DNA from: CAVVKW01 sp963761705
GTDB taxonomy: Bacteria; Verrucomicrobiota; Verrucomicrobiia; Chthoniobacterales; JAATET01
Reading direction: 5' to 3'
Length of the DNA: 64,000 nucleotides
NCBI GenBank assembly: GCA_963761705.1
Contig: CAVXHK010000001.1
Coordinates: 1,860,001 to 1,924,000, forward strand
Shown in pieces: positions 25,006 to 33,051 of the stretch. Under the pieces are notes generated by a model that worked only from the letters and a program-made list of their open reading frames with translations, was not told the DNA's origin and did not search any database. A program made the translations under genes and the position numbers. Positions within the stretch are counted from its first letter, which is position 1; every line of letters begins with the position of its first letter.

Positions 25006-26276
25006 AGGTGTGCGGGCGGGCGGTGGTTGGGTCGCTAGCGGTCGTTTGGCTGTCGTCTTGCGCGTCGTTCTCGCCGCCGCGCGAAAGGGATCGGGATTTT
25101 TTGCAGCGGCGGGAGGTTCGGAGCGATGGCGTGGTGACCGTGTCGGCGGTGGTGCTCAGCGATCGCGAGAGCGATCGGACCTTCGGAACGCGGCTGGCAC
25201 GCAACGACGTGCAGCCGGTCTGGATCGAGGTCGAGAACCGGGGGGACGAGGAACTTCTGCTCATGCAGATCGCGATCGACCCCAATTACTACTCGGCGTC
25301 CGAAGCGGCTTGGCGGAGTCGTCGGTTGCTGGAGCGGCGGTCGCGGGAGAAGATGGAATATTTTTCCAATCAGCAGATCCCGACGGTCATCCCGCCCCGC
25401 CGACGCGTGGGTGGATATATTTTCACGAATCACGACCCGGGCGTGAAGGCGTTCACGGTGCAGCTCATTGGCGACCAAGAGAGTCATAGCTTCAACTTTG
25501 AACAGTCGATTCCTGGGCTGCGAACGGACTTTGACCGAAATACCGACGTCGCGGACATCGGCGCAGATGAGCGGAAGGATTTGAACGTCGACGAACTGCG
25601 TCGCTACCTGGAAGCATTGCCGGCGGTCGCTCTGGGGGGCAATCGCGAGTCGGCGGCGGACCCGCTGAATTTGGTGATTGTCGGCGATGCGCCGCTGGTG
25701 TTTTCGACGTTTGCTCGTCGGGGTTGGGACGTGACGGAGGCGCTGACTTTTGGCAGCGCGTGGCGGACGGTCGCGTCGACGCTTTTCAAGTCGGCTTACC
25801 GAACTTCGCCGATTTCGCCGTTGTTTCTCTTTGGTCGACGGCAGGATTTTGCGCTGCAGAAGTCCCGGGGGTACGTCGATGAGCGAAACCATCTGCGGCT
25901 CTGGCGCGCGCCCGTCAATTACGACGGGGCCGCGGTGTGGGTGGGGCAGATCAGCCGGGATATTGGGGTCAAGTTAACGAGCCGGACGGTCGTCACCCAC
26001 AAGATCGATCCAGAGATCGACGAAGCGCGGGTGTATCTGCTGCAGGATCTCATCAGTTCGGGAGGTGCAAATGCGGTCGGACTCGTCGAGGGTGTGGGGG
26101 AGTCGACGCGGGAGGATCCGCGGCGGAACTTCACGCGGGATCCGTATTTTACCGACGGGTTGCGGCTGGTGGTGTTTTTGACGCGGGAGCCGACGGCGGA
26201 GGACGAGATCGATTGGATCGATTGGGTTTGGCCGAAGGTCGGTGAGGGTGGGGTGGTGAACGTAGGGTTGGAGTGA
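25002..26276 (+). CDS. Lipoprotein with LssY_C-type domain
   Basis: 424 residues from a GTG overlapping the preceding stop (GTGA). Signal peptide with lipobox (VWLSSC, Cys 17). The middle is a beta-rich region with a VWIEVENRGDEELLL strand. The second half carries PLNLVIVGDAPLVFSTFARRGW, followed by FLFGRRQDFALQKSRG and HLRLWRAP, the pattern of the LssY C-terminal domain found beside PAP2 phosphatase and DedA-type proteins. Biochemical function unknown; location probably the outer membrane's periplasmic face. It is convergent with pckG. Confidence 0.8.
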   Translation: MKVCGRAVVGSLAVVWLSSCASFSPPRERDRDFLQRREVRSDGVVTVSAVVLSDRESDRTFGTRLARNDVQPVWIEVENRGDEELLLMQIAIDPNYYSASEAAWRSRRLLERRSREKMEYFSNQQIPTVIPPRRRVGGYIFTNHDPGVKAFTVQLIGDQESHSFNFEQSIPGLRTDFDRNTDVADIGADERKDLNVDELRRYLEALPAVALGGNRESAADPLNLVIVGDAPLVFSTFARRGWDVTEALTFGSAWRTVASTLFKSAYRTSPISPLFLFGRRQDFALQKSRGYVDERNHLRLWRAPVNYDGAAVWVGQISRDIGVKLTSRTVVTHKIDPEIDEARVYLLQDLISSGGANAVGLVEGVGESTREDPRRNFTRDPYFTDGLRLVVFLTREPTAEDEIDWIDWVWPKVGEGGVVNVGLE

Positions 26277-26380
26277 TCCGGGGTCTGCGGGGGTCTTTCA
26301 TTCTGCGGGGCATGCACTTGCGGGCAATTTTGTAACGGGCTGGAATCCCGTCACCGCAGGCTGGAAGCCGGCGCTCCCCG

Positions 26381-26398
26381 TCTCGGCTAGAGCCGAGA
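26381..26398. terminator. Palindrome at the pckG 3' end, possible two-way terminator
   Basis: TCTCGGCT, AG, AGCCGAGA: an 8-bp perfect stem overlapping the pckG stop codon, between convergent genes. No good T-run follows on either strand, so termination is only suggested by position. Just left of it (26337-26375) are two imperfect copies of a GGCTGGAA-CCG phrase. Confidence 0.35.
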
Positions 26399-28246
26399 GA
26401 TCAATAACTCGCGCTGGAAGACGAGTTCTTTGGGGAGGTGGCTGTAGAGTCGCATGAAGAGTTCGTCCTGGAGGACGAGCTCGCGGTGCCAGTCTTCGGG
26501 GGTGATCGTTTGGAGGTCGGCGAAGGCATCCTCGGTGATCTCGTTTTCGAGGCCGCGCAGGTCGAGGTCCTTGTATTCGGGGACCCATCCGATGGACGTT
26601 TCCAAGGCGTGAGCGCCGGATTGGCAGCGCTGGACGATCCACTTGAGGACCCGCATGTTGTCGCCGAAGCCGGGCCACATGAAGTTGCCTTCGGCGTTTT
26701 TGCGGAACCAGTTTACGTGGAAGATGCGGGGGATGTGCTTCACTTTGCCGCGCATCTCGAGCCAGTGGGCGAAGTAGTCGCCCATGTTGTAGCCGCAGAA
26801 GGGGAGCATGGCCATCGGGTCGCGACGGACGGAGCCCGCGGCACCCTCGGCGGCGGCGGTGGTCTCACTGCCGACGGTGGCGCCGAGGTAGACTCCGTGG
26901 ATCCAGTTGAAGGCCTGGAAGACGAGCGGCATGGTGGTGGCGCGGCGACCACCGAAGATCATGGCAGAAATCGGGACGCCGTCGGGGTTTTCCCAATCGG
27001 GGTCGATGATCGGGCAGTTCGAGGCGGGGGCGGTGAAGCGGCTGTTCGGGTGGCTGGAGAGCACGGGCTTGCCGGTCTTCGGGTCGGTCTGGCCGGGGGT
27101 CCAGTCGCGACCGTGCCAGTCGATGAGGTGGTTGGGGGGTTCTTTCGTCATTCCCTCCCACCAGACGTCGCCGTCGTCGGTGAGGGCGACGTTGGTGAAG
27201 ATGGTGTCAGATTTGATCGAGTCCATCGCCATCGGGTTCGATGAATAAGACGTGCCGGGGGCGACGCCGAAGAAGCCGGCTTCGGGGTTGATGGCGTGAA
27301 GGCGGCCGTCGGCCCCGGGCTTGATCCAGGCGATGTCGTCGCCAACGCAACTGATCTCCCAACCGTCGGCGGCGAGCTCCTTGGGCGGGATGAGCATGGC
27401 GAAGTTCGTTTTGCCGCAGGCGCTGGGGAAGGCGGCGGAGACGTAGGTCTTCTTGCCGGAGGGGTCCTTGACGCCGAGGATGAGCATGTGCTCGGCCATC
27501 CAGCCTTCGTCGCGGGCCATGACGCTGGCGATTCGCAGCGCGAAGCATTTTTTCCCGAGGAGCGCGTTGCCGCCGTAGCCGGAACCGTAGCTGATGATGA
27601 TGCGCCGCTCGGGGAAATGGGTGATGTGGGTGTCGGCGGGGTTGCAAGGCCACGGCACGTCGGGGGTCTCGGGGGTGATGGGGCAGCCGACGGAGTGGAG
27701 GCATTTCACGAAAAACCCGTCTTTGCCGAGGTGCTGGAAAATGGGGGAACCCATGCGGGTCATGAGGCGCATGTTGACGACGACGTAAGGGCTGTCGCTC
27801 AGCTCAACGCCGTATTGGGCGATGGGGGAGCCGACGGGACCCATGCAGAATGGCACGATGTAAAGGGTGCGCCCGCGCATGCAGCCGGCGAAAAGCTTGT
27901 CCAGCTTGACCTTCATGATGTCGGGGTGCTCCCAATTGTTCGTTGGGCCGGCGCTTTTCTTGGCCCGGGAGCAAATGAACGTGCGCGACTCAACGCGGGC
28001 GACATCGTTCGGGTCGGAGCGGACGAGAATGGAATTTGGCCGTTTGACCGGGTCGAGCCAGACGGCCGCGCCGGAGTCGACGAGGAGCTGGCGGAGGTGC
28101 TTGTCTTCTTCGGGGGAGCCGTCGCAGAGGTGGACGTCGGCGGGGTCCGTGTGCGCGATGACTTCGGCAACCCATTCCTGTAGATAATGGTGGTCCGGCA
28201 GGAGGGCGGCGGCTTTGGCGATGAGGGAGTCGGTGGATGCGGACAT
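26387..28246 (-). CDS. pckG: Phosphoenolpyruvate carboxykinase (GTP)
   Basis: Gluconeogenic enzyme converting oxaloacetate and GTP to PEP and CO2. 619 residues from the ATG at 28246; a TTG seven codons upstream is also in frame. GTP-type hallmarks: PFCMGPVGSP, IISYGSGYGGNALLGKKC, the P-loop with reactive Cys in AAFPSACGKTNFAML, VGDDIAWI metal site, NPEAGFFGVAPGTS and RFTAPASNCP. The length and these motifs separate it from the ATP-type enzyme. With eno it supports gluconeogenesis. It is divergent from the rhomboid-like gene; the 127 bases between show nothing I can name. Confidence 0.97.
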   Translation of the reverse strand: MSASTDSLIAKAAALLPDHHYLQEWVAEVIAHTDPADVHLCDGSPEEDKHLRQLLVDSGAAVWLDPVKRPNSILVRSDPNDVARVESRTFICSRAKKSAGPTNNWEHPDIMKVKLDKLFAGCMRGRTLYIVPFCMGPVGSPIAQYGVELSDSPYVVVNMRLMTRMGSPIFQHLGKDGFFVKCLHSVGCPITPETPDVPWPCNPADTHITHFPERRIIISYGSGYGGNALLGKKCFALRIASVMARDEGWMAEHMLILGVKDPSGKKTYVSAAFPSACGKTNFAMLIPPKELAADGWEISCVGDDIAWIKPGADGRLHAINPEAGFFGVAPGTSYSSNPMAMDSIKSDTIFTNVALTDDGDVWWEGMTKEPPNHLIDWHGRDWTPGQTDPKTGKPVLSSHPNSRFTAPASNCPIIDPDWENPDGVPISAMIFGGRRATTMPLVFQAFNWIHGVYLGATVGSETTAAAEGAAGSVRRDPMAMLPFCGYNMGDYFAHWLEMRGKVKHIPRIFHVNWFRKNAEGNFMWPGFGDNMRVLKWIVQRCQSGAHALETSIGWVPEYKDLDLRGLENEITEDAFADLQTITPEDWHRELVLQDELFMRLYSHLPKELVFQRELLISRL

Positions 28247-28373
28247 AGGATCGAGGGATGAGTTCAAAGGTCGGGCGGCGTGGGGGCAAGGAAACTCGCT
28301 TCGCTCTGGACGGCAGCGGCGGATGGTTCGACTTGTGCGAAGCGCGAACCGCCGGTAACTTTGGACTTTCCCG

Positions 28374-29228
28374 ATGCTGGCCGGACGAAACTCAGAGGAC
28401 TACTACCCGATCACGTGGGTCGGGAAATATCCGATCTACCTGACTACCGCGCTCGTGATCGTGCAGGCGGTCTGCCTCGTTGCGACGGCGCTGCTCATGG
28501 CCTTCGGCGGGGGCGCGGTGCTCGTGGCGTTGACCTACTCGAGCGAGAGTGTGCTGAACGACTACACGATCTGGCAGTTCGTAACCTACCCGTTCATTAA
28601 TGACCCCCGGGGCGTCATCTGGTTTCTCGTCGGACTCTATTTTCTCTTCGTCTTCGGGCGGGAGGTGGAGAAATTCCTCGGGCGAAAAGCGTTCATTTAC
28701 CTCTACCTGGCCTTGCTCCTGGCAGCTCCGTTGGTTCTGACCGCGGCGGGGGCTCTCGGTCACGACTCGTTTTACTCTGGGGCGAGCGCGATCCATTTTG
28801 GGATCTTCATCGCGTTTGTCGTGATTTACCCGAGCGCGGAGATCTTCTTCGGGTTTCAGGCCAAATGGGTCGCGCTCGTCCTGCTGGGGATCAACTCGGT
28901 GCAATATTTGCCGGGCAACCAATGGGCGGAACTTGGCGTGCTCTGGGTCGCGTGCGGCTGCGCTTACGGAATGATGCGGTTGCGGGGGGTGAGTGGGTTC
29001 GGGATGCCGTTCGAAACGTGGGAAATGAAACCCGAAAAGCCCGAGAAGCCGGTGAAGCGGAAGTCGGCGAAGCGGACGAAGGACGCGGACGACGACCCCT
29101 ACGCGTCGATCGACCCGCTGCTCGATAAGATCTCGAAGCAAGGGATCGCGAGCCTGACCAAACGGGAACGCGAGAGGCTGGAGAAGGCGCGCGAAGCCCT
29201 GTTGGACCGAGAGAAAAAAGTATCGTGA
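28374..29228 (+). CDS. Rhomboid-fold membrane protein, probably not an active protease
   Basis: 284 residues with about six membrane spans and a cytosolic tail. The order of helices, YTIWQFVTYPFINDP near residue 64, and SGASAIHFGIFIAF (135-148) match rhomboid proteases. The serine of the GxSx motif (Ser 138) is kept, but GASG has become GASA. In the sixth helix AELGVLWVACGCAYG (185-199) the catalytic His that normally precedes LG is Glu 186, so the Ser-His dyad is missing. The tail (DPYASIDPLLDKISKQGI, LTKRERERLEKAREAL) is a short helical domain often appended to such proteins. It overlaps the DUF2270 gene by GTGA. Confidence 0.78.
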   Translation: MLAGRNSEDYYPITWVGKYPIYLTTALVIVQAVCLVATALLMAFGGGAVLVALTYSSESVLNDYTIWQFVTYPFINDPRGVIWFLVGLYFLFVFGREVEKFLGRKAFIYLYLALLLAAPLVLTAAGALGHDSFYSGASAIHFGIFIAFVVIYPSAEIFFGFQAKWVALVLLGINSVQYLPGNQWAELGVLWVACGCAYGMMRLRGVSGFGMPFETWEMKPEKPEKPVKRKSAKRTKDADDDPYASIDPLLDKISKQGIASLTKRERERLEKAREALLDREKKVS

Positions 29229-29962
29229 GCGACGAACCGGACGAGGTCGGCGAGCCAAGTGGGGCGACGCGGGTGGCGGGAACCAGCGGGATGCCCGCGC
29301 CGAGCCTGAAGGACCCGTGCTACGTGAACGCAATGATCCATCTCTACCGCGGTGAGCTGGGGCGGATCATGATTTGGCGTCAGCGACTCGACGTGACGAC
29401 GACGTGGGCGATCACGAGCACGACGACCATCGTCACGGTGGCGTTTTCGTTCGAATCGATCCCGCACATCATCTTCTTTTTCAACATCGCGCTCGTGTCG
29501 GTGATGCTGTGGATCGAGGCGCGGAGGTTCCGTTTTTACGACGCGTTTCGCGGGCGGGTGCGGATGCTCGAGTCGCACTTCATGATGCCGATGATCGCCC
29601 AGAGCGACCGCCTCCTCGACGGGGAATGGCGTCGGCTGGTGTGTCAGGATCTTGTACTACCGTGTTTCAAAATCTCGAAACTTGAGGCAGTCGGTCGGCG
29701 GATGAAGCGAAATTACGTCTTCATCTACGCGATCATCATCGTCGCTTGGCTGGGGAAAGTTTTCATGCACGCCAAGCCGCCGATTTCGAGCTTCGAGGGC
29801 TTCTACGAAGCCCTCGCCGTGCAGGCGCTGCCGGCGTGGTTGGCGGCGGTCATCTTTGGGACAACGATCCTGGCGGTGTCGGCGCTCACGATCTACGTGA
29901 TCGGGCGGACGCCGGAGGAAGTGTCGGAATTTGGCGGGAAGGCATCGCTGTGGCGCACGTGA
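29225..29962 (+). CDS. DUF2270-family membrane protein
   Basis: 245 residues from a GTG overlapping the previous stop. Conserved core: NAMIHLYRGELGRIMIWRQRL, then two membrane spans (about residues 60-105), ARRFRFYDAFRGRVRMLE, HFMMPMI, and two C-terminal spans (about 165-180 and 205-235). This is the pattern of DUF2270, a bacterial and archaeal family without an assigned role. The GTGA links on both sides put it in one unit with the rhomboid-like gene and mazG. Confidence 0.82.
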   Translation: MSDEPDEVGEPSGATRVAGTSGMPAPSLKDPCYVNAMIHLYRGELGRIMIWRQRLDVTTTWAITSTTTIVTVAFSFESIPHIIFFFNIALVSVMLWIEARRFRFYDAFRGRVRMLESHFMMPMIAQSDRLLDGEWRRLVCQDLVLPCFKISKLEAVGRRMKRNYVFIYAIIIVAWLGKVFMHAKPPISSFEGFYEALAVQALPAWLAAVIFGTTILAVSALTIYVIGRTPEEVSEFGGKASLWRT

Positions 29963-30732
29963 GTGGATCGGTCTCCCGGCTCCAAGAAATCGTCACCCGC
30001 CTGCGCGCACCGGACGGCTGCCCTTGGGACCGCGAGCAAACTCACAAATCCCTGAAGCCCGCGCTCGTCGAGGAATGCTACGAAGTCGTGGACGCCATCG
30101 ACGCGGAAGACGACGTCAACTTTTGCGAAGAGCTTGGCGACTTGTTGCTGCACGTCGTGATGCACGCGGAGATGGCGGGCGAGCGGGAGGCCTTCGCGTT
30201 CGACGCGGTGGTTGATGGGATTTGTGAGAAATTGGTCCGCCGACATCCCCACGTCTTCGGCGACGCAACGGCAGCGGGGTCCGACGAGGTGCTCAAGCAG
30301 TGGGAGCAGATCAAGCGGGCGGAGAAGGGCGAAGGGGCCTCGGTGCTGGACGGGCTGCCGAAGGCGCTGCCCGCGCTCATGCGGGCGCAGAACGTTCAGA
30401 AGAAGGTCGCGCGGGTGGGATTTGATTGGGACGAGGTCGGGTCGGTGCTCGACAAAGTTGTTGAGGAGACGGCGGAGGTGCGTGAGGCGATCGCGAGTGG
30501 CGGCGCGGACGCGGTGCGGGACGAGATCGGCGACTTGCTCTTCAGCGTGGTGAACTTGGCACGGAAGACGAAGGTCGAGTCCGAGATCGCTTTGACCGAG
30601 GCGACGAACAAATTTGCGCGGCGCTTCCGAGCGGTCGAGGCGGCGGTGCGGGAATCGGGCCGCTCGGTGGAGGATTGCTCGCTGGCGGAACTTGACGCGT
30701 TCTGGGACGCGGAGAAAGCCGCGCGAGGTTGA
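29959..30732 (+). CDS. mazG: Nucleoside triphosphate pyrophosphohydrolase MazG
   Basis: House-cleaning enzyme that hydrolyses NTPs and aberrant dNTPs to the monophosphate and pyrophosphate. 257 residues from a GTG overlapping the DUF2270 stop. Two MazG repeats are visible: the N-terminal one with GCPWDREQTHKSLKPALVEE, EECYEVVDAI and EELGDLLLHVV, and the C-terminal one with EETAEVREAI and DEIGDLLFSVVNLA. The ExxE...ExxD metal-binding residues are intact in both. The length matches E. coli MazG (263). Confidence 0.95.
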   Translation: MSGSVSRLQEIVTRLRAPDGCPWDREQTHKSLKPALVEECYEVVDAIDAEDDVNFCEELGDLLLHVVMHAEMAGEREAFAFDAVVDGICEKLVRRHPHVFGDATAAGSDEVLKQWEQIKRAEKGEGASVLDGLPKALPALMRAQNVQKKVARVGFDWDEVGSVLDKVVEETAEVREAIASGGADAVRDEIGDLLFSVVNLARKTKVESEIALTEATNKFARRFRAVEAAVRESGRSVEDCSLAELDAFWDAEKAARG

Positions 30733-30735
30733 GGC

Positions 30736-31737
30736 GTGTTTGCGGTTCTCAATCCGAAGGGGCGGGACCCCGAGCAGCTTTTTCCCGACGGTGCCGGTGA
30801 GCCGAATGAGGAATCGCATCCGCCGGTCAACTACCACGGTTACGCGGCCTGTCTCGGTGGTGGGTTTTATCGCAACGTGGACCGGATACCGGATTCGTGC
30901 GCGGACGTGCTGGTCCTGCTGCGCAAGAAAAATCTCCGTTCCGCGATGGACGCGATTCGGCACATTCGGACCGGAGGGAGGCGGGCGTGGGTCTCGCTCA
31001 AAGAGTCGGGTCAGCACCAGATCGCCGATTTCCTCAACGATCCGACGCGGCTCGAGCTTTTCGTCGAGATCGCCGGGTTGGCCGACGGGTACCTTTCGAG
31101 CACGGGAGCGGCGGAAAGCGTCTACCGCAACGCGGGATTTGAGCGCGGGGCGTTCGTGCCGACCCCTTATCCGGTCGAAGTCGCAAGCTGGAACTTCGGC
31201 AAAGCGCTTAGCGAAAAGAATGGCATTTTCGTCGGCACGCGGGAGTTCGATGTGCCGAGCCGAAGGCACGCGGAGGCTTTGTTCGCCGCGGATCGGCTAT
31301 CCCGGCGGTTGGAGGTCCCCCTGGCGGTTGTGAATCTCGCCGGGCGGACGGGCGGGATGCGCTTGAAAAGAATCCGTCGCGATAATCCCCTGTTTTTCAT
31401 CATTGATGGCCCGCTGAATTACCCGATGTATCTCCGACTGATGGCCTCGCACCGTGTGACCTTTCAACTCGACCGAAGCGTGGTGCCTGGCCAGGCCGCG
31501 GGGGATTCGTTGTTGGCGCGGATGCCCTGCGTCGGCGGAAACGGGGCCATCGACGAAGCTGTCTTTGGCGGGGACGCTGGGTTGGAGGCCGATGCTGCGA
31601 TTGGGCGAGTCGAGGAGTTGCTCACCGACGACGCGGAGCACGCTCGGACGATGGACGTCGCGATGGCGCGGGCGGCAGAAAGTGCCTCGTTTGCGACCGC
31701 GGCACAGCGTTTGCGGACGTTATTCGACGGGAAGTGA
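30736..31737 (+). CDS. Glycosyltransferase-like protein of unknown substrate
   Basis: 333 residues from a GTG three bases after mazG. The protein has alternating hydrophobic strands and helices in two halves. The second half runs GIFVGTREFDVPSRRHAEAL, VPLAVVNLAG, ... NPLFFIIDGPLNYPMYLRLMASHRVTFQLDRS and DSLLARMPCVGGNGAIDE, which follows the order of a GT-B glycosyltransferase C-terminal domain (sugar-nucleotide site near the last segment). No typical E-x7-E motif is obvious. A role in surface polysaccharide is only inferred. Its 3' end overlaps the convergent ispH by 18 bases. Confidence 0.6.
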   Translation: MFAVLNPKGRDPEQLFPDGAGEPNEESHPPVNYHGYAACLGGGFYRNVDRIPDSCADVLVLLRKKNLRSAMDAIRHIRTGGRRAWVSLKESGQHQIADFLNDPTRLELFVEIAGLADGYLSSTGAAESVYRNAGFERGAFVPTPYPVEVASWNFGKALSEKNGIFVGTREFDVPSRRHAEALFAADRLSRRLEVPLAVVNLAGRTGGMRLKRIRRDNPLFFIIDGPLNYPMYLRLMASHRVTFQLDRSVVPGQAAGDSLLARMPCVGGNGAIDEAVFGGDAGLEADAAIGRVEELLTDDAEHARTMDVAMARAAESASFATAAQRLRTLFDGK

Positions 31738-32943
31738 TTCTCCGCGGAGAACGAGGACCCGCGAGATCGCTTCCTCGATGAGATTATTCGGGCAGGAAGC
31801 TCCGGCGGTGATGCCGATTGTCAGCGAACCGTCGAGTGGAAGCCAGGCGGTGCGGGTGTGTTCGGCTCGCGCCTGGAGGTCGAAGCAATCGATGAGGTCG
31901 GCGGAATGGAGGCAATCGGCGTTGCGAACAAAATAGGTCGGGACCGAGCGCTCACCGATTTCCGCGAGGTGCGTGGTGTTCGAGCTGTTGTAGCCGCCGA
32001 CGACGAGCAGCAGATCGAGTGGCTCGTTGAGGAGGCCAAAGAGTGCGTCCTGCCGTTCCTGCGTCGCTCCGCAGATCGTGTCGAAGAATCGGAAATTTGT
32101 GTGTTCCGCACCATCCCGTGCGTCGATGGCGGCCCGGACGCGGCGTTGGACCTCCTCGGTCTCGCTTCGGAGCATGGTGGTTTGATTGGCGACACCGATG
32201 CGGCGCAGATGGACGTCCGGATCGAACCCTTCCGACGTCGCGGAGGCGAAGTGCTCGAGGAAGGCGGCGCGGTCCCCGCGGCCGAGAATGTAGTCGCAGA
32301 CGAGGTTCGTCTCCGTGAGATCGAGCACGACGAGATAGTGTCCATCGCCGGTACCGAGCGCTCGTGAAGCGGTGGCGCGGGTTTCTTCGTGGTCCGCTTT
32401 TCCGTGGATGATGGACGTGACCGCCTCGTTGGCGTTTTGGCGCACGCGTTTCCACACGCTCATCACGTCGCCGCAGGTGGTGTCCACGATCTGGCAGCCG
32501 ATCTGCTTGATGCCGTTGACGATCTGGATTTCGCTGCCAAACGCCGGGACGATCACGACGTCTTCCGGCGTGAGCGTCGAAAGGTCGGCTTCGGCGTCGC
32601 GACCGATGAGGTTGAGGATGCCCATCGCGGCGATCTGGCGATTGACGTCGGGATTGTGAATGATCTCGCCGAGAATGAAGATCCGCCGCTCCGGGAAGAC
32701 CTTGCGGGCCGCGTAAGCGAGGTCGATGGCCCGCTCGACGCCGTAGCAAAAGCCGAACTCTTTGGCCAGCCGCACGCTCGTCGCGCCGACCGTCATCCGA
32801 CCGCCGTTCGCGCGGATCTGCTCGACGATCGAACTCCGGTAGTGGTGCTCGACCTCGGCCTGCACCCGCTCCATCACTTCTGGGGTGCGGAGATTCACGC
32901 GGGGCAATTTAGTGGGAGCGGACACAGCTTTGAGGAACCGCAT
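31720..32943 (-). CDS. ispH: 4-hydroxy-3-methylbut-2-enyl diphosphate reductase, long form
   Basis: Last enzyme of the MEP isoprenoid pathway, producing IPP and DMAPP with an iron-sulfur cluster. 407 residues from the ATG at 32943, longer than the roughly 315 of E. coli IspH and close to the cyanobacterial/plant form. The three cluster Cys are in KEFGFCYGVERAID, VDTTCGDV and AGASCPNNLIEEAI. Substrate residues include EIIHNPDVNRQI, IHGKADHEETRATAS, and GGYNSSNTTHL. The extra length is an N-terminal extension of about 45 residues and inserts in the middle. It is divergent from the helical-repeat gene, with 108 bases between starts. Confidence 0.95.
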   Translation of the reverse strand: MRFLKAVSAPTKLPRVNLRTPEVMERVQAEVEHHYRSSIVEQIRANGGRMTVGATSVRLAKEFGFCYGVERAIDLAYAARKVFPERRIFILGEIIHNPDVNRQIAAMGILNLIGRDAEADLSTLTPEDVVIVPAFGSEIQIVNGIKQIGCQIVDTTCGDVMSVWKRVRQNANEAVTSIIHGKADHEETRATASRALGTGDGHYLVVLDLTETNLVCDYILGRGDRAAFLEHFASATSEGFDPDVHLRRIGVANQTTMLRSETEEVQRRVRAAIDARDGAEHTNFRFFDTICGATQERQDALFGLLNEPLDLLLVVGGYNSSNTTHLAEIGERSVPTYFVRNADCLHSADLIDCFDLQARAEHTRTAWLPLDGSLTIGITAGASCPNNLIEEAISRVLVLRGESLPVE

Positions 32944-33051
32944 ATCGCCCGTCTTGTCAAATGCCCGGCAATCCGTCGGGCAAGCGGTCAACCGGGCACC
33001 CGGAAGAAATGCGCTAGATATGATGATGATTCGTGTCCATCTTGGGAAGCT

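Noticed and set aside
32389..33051. N-terminal extension of the helical-repeat protein
   Set aside because: It runs antisense to ispH; the transmembrane start at 33052 is the natural N-terminus.
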